DNA of 11,483 nt from JACVRX01 sp035697245 (lineage in GTDB: Bacteria > Actinomycetota > Actinomycetes > Jiangellales > Jiangellaceae), in NCBI GenBank assembly GCA_035697245.1, contig DASSDH010000006.1, positions 1 to 11,483 of the forward strand, written 5' to 3'. The number at the start of each line of letters is the position of its first letter. The first letter of the stretch is position 1. The position numbers were made by a program, and so were the translations under genes. Positions 6,214 to 11,483 of this stretch are shown here, piece after piece. The notes under the pieces are model-generated. The model had not been told where the DNA came from. It saw only the letters and a program-made list of their open reading frames with translations, and made no database searches.

Positions 6214-6837
6214 GTGTCCGAGGCCGGCGTGTTCATCGCCTTCGAGGGCGGCGAGGGGGCCGGCAAGTCCAGCCGCGCCCTGGCGCTTGCCGGTCGCCTC
6301 CGTGCGGCCGGGTACGAGGCGGTGCTGACTCACGAGCCCGGCGACTCACGGATCGGCCGGCAGATCCGTGACATCCTCCTCGACGTCACCAACGACGGTC
6401 TGGACCCGCGAGCCGAGGCGTTGCTCTACGCGGCGGATCGAGCCGAGCACGTGGCGTCCGTGGTTAGGCCAGCGCTCGATCGCGGCGCGGTGGTGATCAC
6501 CGACCGGTACGTCGACTCGTCGATCGCCTACCAGGGGATTGCGCGTGGACTCGGCGCGGAGACCATTGCCGAGCTGTCGCGGTTCGCCACGGAAGGCCTG
6601 CTTCCCGACCTCACGATCCTTCTCGACGTGCCGCCTTCGGTCGGGCGCCGCCGCAACCAGGGCACCGCAGATCGGCTGGAGACCGAGGCCGACAACTTCC
6701 ACGTCAGCGTCCGCGCGGCATACCTCGCCCGTGCCACCACCCAACCCGAGCGGTACGTGGTGGTCGACGCGACTCTCCCCGCCGAGCATGTCGACGCCGC
6801 GATCCTGGACGGCGTCAAGAAGCTGGGATTGCTGTGA
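6214..6837 (+). CDS. tmk: Thymidylate kinase (dTMP kinase)
   Basis: This cytoplasmic enzyme phosphorylates dTMP to dTDP with ATP, an essential step in dTTP synthesis. The protein is 207 residues, the usual length. It shows Walker A GGEGAGKSS (12-20), the EPG motif (41-43, preceded by His rather than the common Arg), the TDRYVDSSIAYQG motif (96-108) that contains the dTMP-binding DR(Y/H), and a LID segment RRRNQGTADRLE (145-156). FEGGEG at the start and DVPPSVGRRR also match the family. The GTG start lacks a Shine-Dalgarno but lies six bases after TACGCT, so it appears leaderless. Its TGA overlaps the GTG of holB (GTGA), indicating translational coupling. Confidence 0.95.
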   Translation: MSEAGVFIAFEGGEGAGKSSRALALAGRLRAAGYEAVLTHEPGDSRIGRQIRDILLDVTNDGLDPRAEALLYAADRAEHVASVVRPALDRGAVVITDRYVDSSIAYQGIARGLGAETIAELSRFATEGLLPDLTILLDVPPSVGRRRNQGTADRLETEADNFHVSVRAAYLARATTQPERYVVVDATLPAEHVDAAILDGVKKLGLL

Positions 6838-7997
6838 GCGTCTGGGACGCCGTGGTCGGGCAGACCGTTGTGCCGGAGCTGCGTCGAACCGTCGACGATG
6901 CCAACGCGGTCCTGGCGGGCGACTCGACCGCAGGTGGCGCCATGACTCATGCGTGGCTGTTTACCGGCCCTCCCGGCTCCGGGCGATCCGTCGTCGCGCG
7001 CGCGTTCGCCGCGGCGCTGGAATGCCCGGACCGCGGCTGCGGCACCTGTGCCGAATGCCGCGACATCCGCAACCGCACACACCCAGACGTCGCGGACGTC
7101 GTCACTGACGGGCTGTCGATCAAGATCAAACAGATCCGCGACCTGGTGCCCCGCGCAGCTCTACGGCCATCCAGGGGCCGCTGGCAGATCGTGGTCGTCG
7201 AGGACGCCGACCGGCTCGGCGAGGATGCCGCGGACGCCATCCTGCTCTCGGTCGAGGAGCCACCGCCGCGCACGATCTGGATGCTCTGCGCGCCGACCGC
7301 GGAGGACATCGTCGCGACGATCAGGTCCCGATGCCGGGTGGTGTCGCTGCGGACTCCGCCATATGCCGAGATTGCCGCGCACCTGGTCAGGACCGTGGGC
7401 GCTGATCCCGACCTCGCGACATTCGCGGCGCGGGCGGCCCAGGGGCACATTGGGCGGGCCCGGGCGCTCGCCACAGACGAGGACGCCCGGGCCTGGCGAC
7501 GGGACGTCCTGCAGCTGCCCTTCGCCCTGGCCGACCTGCCGACCTGCCTGGAAGCCGCCGCCCGGTTGGTCGAGACGGCCAAGGCGGATGCGGAGCGACA
7601 CTGCGATGACCTTGACGTACGTGAAGTGGACGAACTGAAGCAGGCGCTGGGCGCCGGGACGACGGGGCGTCGGCCGCGGAATGTCGAAGCCGCCATCAAG
7701 GAGCTCGAGCGGGAGCAGAAGCTGCGCCGCACCCGCGTGCAGCGCGACTCGATCGACCGGGCACTGGTCGACGTCCTCGCGCTCTATCGCGATGTGCTGG
7801 TCCGCCAACTCGGTGCCGGCGTCGAGCTGGTCAACGACGAGGTCCGCCCGTCAATCGACCGATTGGCCGCGGCGTCGACCCCGGAATCGACGGTACGTCG
7901 GATGGAAGCGGTTGTCGCCGCCCGCGAAGCCCTCGAGGCCAATGCTGCGCCGCTGCTGGCGCTGGAGGCGATGGCGCTGTCGCTGCGGGAAGGGTAG
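6834..7997 (+). CDS. holB: DNA polymerase III subunit delta-prime (clamp loader)
   Basis: Delta-prime is a structural part of the clamp loader that places the beta clamp on primed DNA at the replication fork. The 387-residue protein has an AAA+ fold: a P-loop-like GPPGSGRS (45-52) where Arg51 replaces the Lys of an active ATPase, a Cys4 zinc site at Cys64, Cys69, Cys72 and Cys75, VVVEDADRL (120-128) in the Walker B position, and the SRC motif (165-167) that supplies an arginine finger to a neighbouring subunit. Arg in place of Lys agrees with delta-prime not needing to hydrolyse ATP and is, to my knowledge, usual in actinobacteria. A basic charged helix near 287-305 (KELEREQKLRRTR) precedes the C-terminal collar domain. 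The GTG start overlaps the tmk stop; the PSP1 gene follows after 22 bp. Confidence 0.93.
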   Translation: MSVWDAVVGQTVVPELRRTVDDANAVLAGDSTAGGAMTHAWLFTGPPGSGRSVVARAFAAALECPDRGCGTCAECRDIRNRTHPDVADVVTDGLSIKIKQIRDLVPRAALRPSRGRWQIVVVEDADRLGEDAADAILLSVEEPPPRTIWMLCAPTAEDIVATIRSRCRVVSLRTPPYAEIAAHLVRTVGADPDLATFAARAAQGHIGRARALATDEDARAWRRDVLQLPFALADLPTCLEAAARLVETAKADAERHCDDLDVREVDELKQALGAGTTGRRPRNVEAAIKELEREQKLRRTRVQRDSIDRALVDVLALYRDVLVRQLGAGVELVNDEVRPSIDRLAAASTPESTVRRMEAVVAAREALEANAAPLLALEAMALSLREG

Positions 7998-8007
7998 GCC
8001 CGCCGCG

Positions 8008-8019
8008 TAAGGTGGCGAC
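8008..8019 (+). promoter_or_regulatory. Predicted leaderless promoter of the PSP1 gene (-10 TAAGGT)
   Basis: TAAGGT at 8008-8013 fits TANNNT and is followed by exactly six bases (GGCGAC) and then GTG 8020. This is the same spacing as at tmk and is what is expected when transcription starts on the first base of the start codon. No Shine-Dalgarno precedes the GTG, and no strong -35 was found. It would give the last genes of the cluster a promoter independent of tmk-holB. Confidence 0.55.
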
Positions 8020-8892
8020 GTGGGCATGGTCATGGCCGTCGCCTTCACCCGGTACGGGCGCTTGTACTACCTCGACCCGGGTGGGCACACCCCGCGGGTC
8101 GGCGACAAGGTCCTCGTCCCCACTGATGATGGCCCCGAAGTCGCGGAGGTTGTCTGGTCGCCGCAGTGGGTCAGCGAGGACATCGGCGGGCTGCCCATCT
8201 GCGCGGGCGTCGCCACCGACGAGCAACTCGATCGTGACGAGCGCAATCGGCGACGCCGGGCCGAGGCACGGGTCGTCGCGCGTCGGCTGGTCCGTCAGCA
8301 CAAACTTCCGATGAAGGTTGTCGCCGTAGATTTTGTCGACACCCGTCCCGACATCGACCAGCTGATCACCATCTTCTTCAGCGCGCAGAACCGGGTCGAC
8401 TTCCGCGACTTGGTCCGGGACCTGGCCCGAACCCTGCGCGCCCGGATCGACCTGCGCCAGGTCGGCGCCCGAGACGAGGCGAGGGTGCAGGGCGGCATTG
8501 GGCCGTGTGGCCGGGACACCTGTTGTTCGACCTTCCTCACCGATTTCGAGCCGGTCAGCATCCGGATGGCGAAAGACCAGGACCTGCCGCTCAACCCGTT
8601 GAAGATCTCCGGTGCCTGCGGGCGGCTGATGTGCTGTCTGAAGTACGAGCATCCGCTCTACCAAGACTTCAAGGTCAGCGTGCCCGCGTTGGGCTGTGGA
8701 GTAAGTACCGACGAGGGCGTCGAGGGCACCGTCGTGGGTTACAACGTGCCGGCGCAAACGGTGTACGTGCGCGACCGGGAGACCGGCCGCCGGGTTGCCT
8801 GCCCGAAGGCGAGCGTGTGTGGTTCGCGGCAGGCCTACGAGGGAGCCGTCTCCGACGGCATGCGGCCAACCCCCGACCGGGAGGACGTGTGA
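8020..8892 (+). CDS. PSP1 domain protein, RicT (YaaT)-like
   Basis: The 290-residue protein contains the PSP1 C-terminal domain, with IFFSAQNRVDFRDLVRDLA (118-136) followed by two cysteine motifs: GIGPCGRDTCCSTFL (Cys163, Cys168, Cys169) and ISGACGRLMCCLKYE (Cys200, Cys205, Cys206). In Bacillus subtilis the homologue RicT (YaaT) works with RicA and RicF, binds Fe-S clusters and affects RNase Y-dependent mRNA maturation; partners are not visible here and the actinobacterial role is unknown. The N-terminal part has VGDKVLVPTDDGPEVAEVVW (27-46), a small beta domain common to the family, and the middle is very basic (RNRRRRAEARVVARR). GTG 8020 is chosen for its leaderless context; ATG at 8026 or 8032 are alternatives. 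Its stop overlaps the next gene's GTG. Position after holB echoes the tmk-holB-yaaT linkage of Firmicutes. Confidence 0.9.
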   Translation: MGMVMAVAFTRYGRLYYLDPGGHTPRVGDKVLVPTDDGPEVAEVVWSPQWVSEDIGGLPICAGVATDEQLDRDERNRRRRAEARVVARRLVRQHKLPMKVVAVDFVDTRPDIDQLITIFFSAQNRVDFRDLVRDLARTLRARIDLRQVGARDEARVQGGIGPCGRDTCCSTFLTDFEPVSIRMAKDQDLPLNPLKISGACGRLMCCLKYEHPLYQDFKVSVPALGCGVSTDEGVEGTVVGYNVPAQTVYVRDRETGRRVACPKASVCGSRQAYEGAVSDGMRPTPDREDV

Positions 8893-10403
8893 GCCATGGC
8901 GCGGTGCCCGCGCTGCTCGCCGCTCTGACCCTCGTCGCCGCGTGCAGCGCGGATCGGCCGGAGGCGGAACGAGAGTCGACCTCTACTCCGGCGCCGGAGC
9001 CGACCAACGGTGTCGATCCTGCTCTGGCGCGGTTCTATTCTCAGCAGCTTGCCTGGGAGACCTGTCACGAGGACTTCCAGTGCACGACGGTGGAGGTGCC
9101 GCTCGACTACGACGCGCCGGACGGTGAGGTCGTCGAGCTCGCCGTTCTGCGCAGTCCGGCAGACGGGGACGACCGGATCGGTTCGCTGCTGGTCAATCCC
9201 GGGGGGCCAGGCGCGTCGGGAACCGAGTACGCCCGCGCCGGCCCGGTCAACGACGACGTCGCCGAGCGCTTCGACGTCGTCGGTTTCGACCCCCGCGGAG
9301 TAGGGGAGTCGGTGCCGATCGACTGCCTCGACGACGCTGAGTTGGACGACTTCCTCGAAACCGACGGCTCGCCCGACGACCCAGCCGAGATCACCCAGCT
9401 GCAGGAACAGACGGCGGCGTTTGTCTCCGGATGCGCCGACCGTTCCGGCGAGATGATTCCGGCCGTCGGCACGGTCAACGTGGCTCGAGACCTGGACATA
9501 CTGCGTGCAGCGCTCGGTGACGAGGTGCTCTACTACCGCGGCGCGTCCTACGGCACGGATATCGGCGCTGAATACGCCGAACTGTTTCCGGATCGAGTCG
9601 GTCGGCTGGTGCTCGACGGAGCCATCGATCCCACCCTGACCGGCGATGAGTTTGCGCTCGGGCAGGCCCGCGGAGTGGAGCGGGCGTTGACGGCGTATCT
9701 CGAGTCATGTACGGACGACGAAGACTGCCCGTTGGGCGAAACCGAGAGCGAAGCACGCTCCACTCTGACGACCTTGCTCGACGTCATCGACGCCACTCCA
9801 TTGCCCACCAATGACGAGGCCCGGCCGCTGACTCAGTCACTCGCTGTCCTCGGCATCGTTCTCCCGCTCTACTTGAGTCCGGATGAGGGGTATCTGCTGC
9901 TGAATCTGGCCCTGGAGCGGGCCCTGGCAGGCGACGGCTCGGCGTTGCTGCTGCTCGCGGATCAGTATCTGCGGCGCAACGCCGACGGAACATTCGAGGG
10001 CAATCTCAACGAGGCCAATATCGCCGTGAACTGTGGCGATCGGCCGTGGGCGCAGGAGATCGAAGCGCGGGTCCCGGAGTTCGAAATGGCCTCTCCGCTG
10101 CTCGGGGCTTACTTGGCTTGGAGTGGGTTGGTCTGTACTCAGTGGCCGGTTCCGGCTCCGGACCCAGCCCCGGTGACCGCTGCCGGTGCTGCCCCGATTC
10201 TCGTGGTCGGCACGACGGGTGATCTGGCGACCCCGTACGAGTGGGCGGAAGCCCTCGCCGGGCAGATGGAGTCAGCGATCCTGATCACCCATGAAGGCAG
10301 CGGCCACACGGCTTACCGGAAGGGCAGCGACTGCATCGACGATGCCGTCGATGACTACCTGATCGACGGCACGGTTCCGGAAGACGGCCTCCGTTGCGAA
10401 TGA
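8889..10403 (+). CDS. TAP-type alpha/beta hydrolase lipoprotein (probable exported peptidase)
   Basis: This 504-residue predicted lipoprotein belongs to the tripeptidyl-aminopeptidase/SlpD-SlpE/Hip1-like family of serine hydrolases, which cleave N-terminal peptides or ester substrates outside the membrane. The leader is followed by lipobox LVAAC with Cys19, then a Thr/Pro-rich linker. NPGGPGASG (103-111) is the oxyanion loop, VVGFDPRGVGES (130-141) is typical, and the nucleophile elbow GASYG gives Ser220. Asp445 (GTTGDLATPYEWA) and His473 (GSGHTAY) complete the triad, the C-terminal part being the TAP-like domain. Cysteine pairs such as 274/280 and 482/503 may form disulphides. The reading frame is open far upstream (8505), but GTG 8889 is preceded by GGGAGG with 4-nt spacing and overlaps the PSP1 stop. 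The signal n-region has no Lys or Arg, which is unusual. Substrate unknown. Confidence 0.9.
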   Translation: MSHGAVPALLAALTLVAACSADRPEAERESTSTPAPEPTNGVDPALARFYSQQLAWETCHEDFQCTTVEVPLDYDAPDGEVVELAVLRSPADGDDRIGSLLVNPGGPGASGTEYARAGPVNDDVAERFDVVGFDPRGVGESVPIDCLDDAELDDFLETDGSPDDPAEITQLQEQTAAFVSGCADRSGEMIPAVGTVNVARDLDILRAALGDEVLYYRGASYGTDIGAEYAELFPDRVGRLVLDGAIDPTLTGDEFALGQARGVERALTAYLESCTDDEDCPLGETESEARSTLTTLLDVIDATPLPTNDEARPLTQSLAVLGIVLPLYLSPDEGYLLLNLALERALAGDGSALLLLADQYLRRNADGTFEGNLNEANIAVNCGDRPWAQEIEARVPEFEMASPLLGAYLAWSGLVCTQWPVPAPDPAPVTAAGAAPILVVGTTGDLATPYEWAEALAGQMESAILITHEGSGHTAYRKGSDCIDDAVDDYLIDGTVPEDGLRCE

Positions 10404-11483
10404 ACCCACACGGACGGCTCGTGCTGCCGGTGCTCGTCGCGGGACTCGTTCTCACGGGCTGCAGCGGCCCTTTGAGCGCTCCCGATTCCGAGCCCACGGC
10501 GACGACCGAGCCGGTCCTGGTTGCGCCCACGGGGGAGGTGCCCTACGACCAGCCGGTGACCGTACAGGTGCGAGACGGCACCTTGGAGTCCGTCACCGTC
10601 ACGGCCGTGGACGGAGAAGAGCTCGGCGGAACGCTCACCGAGGATGCCTCGACCTGGACCAGTGCCGCGCCGCCGCTGCCCGAGACCGGATACGGGATCA
10701 CGGCGGAGGTGACCGACGAGGTGGGCGACCCGGTCACGCTGACTGGTGCCTTCACCGTGGCGGCCGTGCCAGATGCCAACCGGCTGACCCTGACGTTGCA
10801 GCCCGGCGACGGCGATGTGGTCGGCGTCGGCGCACCGATCGTCGTCCGATTCGACCAAGAGATCACCGATCGGGCCGCTGTGGAAGGGGCGATGTCCGTC
10901 GCGTCGGCTCCGCAGGTCGTCGGCAGTTGGCACTGGGTGAGCTCGACGGAGGCGCACTTCCGCCCACGAGAGCCGTGGCCGGCCGGGACACGGGTTGGGG
11001 TGAATCTCGATCTCAACGGGGTGCGGGCCGGGAACGCACTCTGGGGTGGCCGGGCGTACACCTATGAGTTCACGATCGGTGAGGCCCACCTGGCTGTGGT
11101 CGACGCTGCCAAACACACAATGACGGTGACCGTGGACGGCGCTTCGGTGGGAGCGTGGGACGCCAGCCTGGGGCGGCCCGAGTTCGCGACCCGGAACGGC
11201 ACCTACGTCGTGTTGGCCAAGGACGAGACCAAGCAGATGACCTCGTGTAGCGCCGACATCACCTGTGACGCCGATAGTCCCGAGTACTACGACCTGGAGG
11301 TCGACTGGAGCGTCCGACTGACCTGGAGCGGAACGTTCGTTCATTCAGCGCCATGGTCGGAGGGATCGCAGGGCAACGCAAATGTCTCGCACGGATGCAT
11401 CAATCTGAGCGACGCCAACGGCAGGACGTATTACGAGCTGGCCCGTTACGGCGACCTGGTCACGGTCACGAACTCCACCCGCG
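10400..11483 (+). CDS. L,D-transpeptidase lipoprotein (YkuD domain, C-terminus cut by window edge)
   Basis: The frame is open from ATG 10400 to the window end: 361 codons, no stop reached. The product should make 3-3 cross-links in peptidoglycan or attach proteins to it, outside the membrane. It starts with a leader ending in lipobox VLTGC (Cys21), a Thr/Pro-rich linker, a first Ig-like domain (about 40-121) and a second (about 128-226), the layout of LdtMt2-type enzymes. The YkuD domain begins near 229 and shows SLGRPEFATRNGTYVV (256-271), His315 and SHGCIN (330-335) with catalytic Cys333; His315 precedes SHGC by 14 residues, fitting the family pattern. Extra cysteines 283 and 289 may pair. 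ATG overlaps the hydrolase stop (ATGA) and lacks a good Shine-Dalgarno, so translation is probably coupled. Ldts of this type are insensitive to most penicillins but inhibited by carbapenems. Confidence 0.95.
   Translation, partial: MNPHGRLVLPVLVAGLVLTGCSGPLSAPDSEPTATTEPVLVAPTGEVPYDQPVTVQVRDGTLESVTVTAVDGEELGGTLTEDASTWTSAAPPLPETGYGITAEVTDEVGDPVTLTGAFTVAAVPDANRLTLTLQPGDGDVVGVGAPIVVRFDQEITDRAAVEGAMSVASAPQVVGSWHWVSSTEAHFRPREPWPAGTRVGVNLDLNGVRAGNALWGGRAYTYEFTIGEAHLAVVDAAKHTMTVTVDGASVGAWDASLGRPEFATRNGTYVVLAKDETKQMTSCSADITCDADSPEYYDLEVDWSVRLTWSGTFVHSAPWSEGSQGNANVSHGCINLSDANGRTYYELARYGDLVTVTNSTR

Noticed and set aside
8505..8888. Upstream in-frame extension of the lipoprotein hydrolase through the PSP1 gene.
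   Set aside because: It overlaps PSP1 in another frame, encodes Arg/Pro-rich sequence, and would bury the lipoprotein signal; GTG 8889 has a Shine-Dalgarno.
10355..11344. Minus-strand open frame of 329 codons at the right end.
   Set aside because: It is antisense to the L,D-transpeptidase gene, whose lipobox, Ig-like domains and SHGCIN motif are unmistakable; the plus-strand gene simply has no stop within the window.

Overview
The window is high-GC, densely packed DNA with GTG and TTG starts, 4-bp start/stop overlaps and leaderless -10/GTG signatures, all typical of a filamentous-type actinobacterium (Actinomycetota). The protein families agree: a TopA with four C-terminal GR(Y/F)G(P/A)Y repeats and no zinc fingers, a delta-prime clamp-loader subunit with an Arg P-loop, a TAP-type lipoprotein hydrolase, and an LdtMt2-like L,D-transpeptidase. 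I cannot name the genus. No RNA genes, mobile elements or CRISPR arrays were seen.

The left part (1-2750) looks like a small accessory block of hydrolases with their regulators. A truncated dienelactone-hydrolase-like gene (minus) diverges from an ArsR-type winged-helix regulator (plus) across a 63-bp gap holding the palindrome GATCAAATGATC. An epoxide hydrolase (minus) diverges from a TetR-family regulator (plus) across a control region with two copies of an 18-bp operator, GAACGGA-N4-TCC(G/C)TTC, set 31 bp (about three helical turns) apart. The distal copy exactly fills the 17-18 bp between the -35 and -10 hexamers of the best epoxide hydrolase promoter.

The right part (2751-11483) is a housekeeping cluster: topA (DNA topoisomerase I, TTG start), a convergent DedA-family membrane protein gene whose 3' end overlaps topA by 62 bp, then tmk (thymidylate kinase), holB (DNA polymerase III delta-prime), a PSP1/RicT-like cysteine-rich protein, a lipoprotein serine hydrolase of the TAP family, and a lipoprotein L,D-transpeptidase cut by the right edge. 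From tmk on, the genes read as one tightly coupled run: tmk/holB and psp1/hydrolase overlap as GTGA, hydrolase/Ldt as ATGA. tmk and the PSP1 gene each have a TANNNT box six bases before a GTG, the signature of leaderless transcription.

Together, the cluster joins DNA topology, dTTP supply, clamp loading and cell-envelope remodelling, with an Fe-S-type PSP1 protein in the middle. I did not find evidence of a wholly new system such as a defence island, retron or biosynthetic cluster. The items most worth checking are the paired TetR operators, the PSP1 protein without visible partners, the coupled lipoprotein pair at the end of a replication operon, and the topA/dedA antisense overlap.
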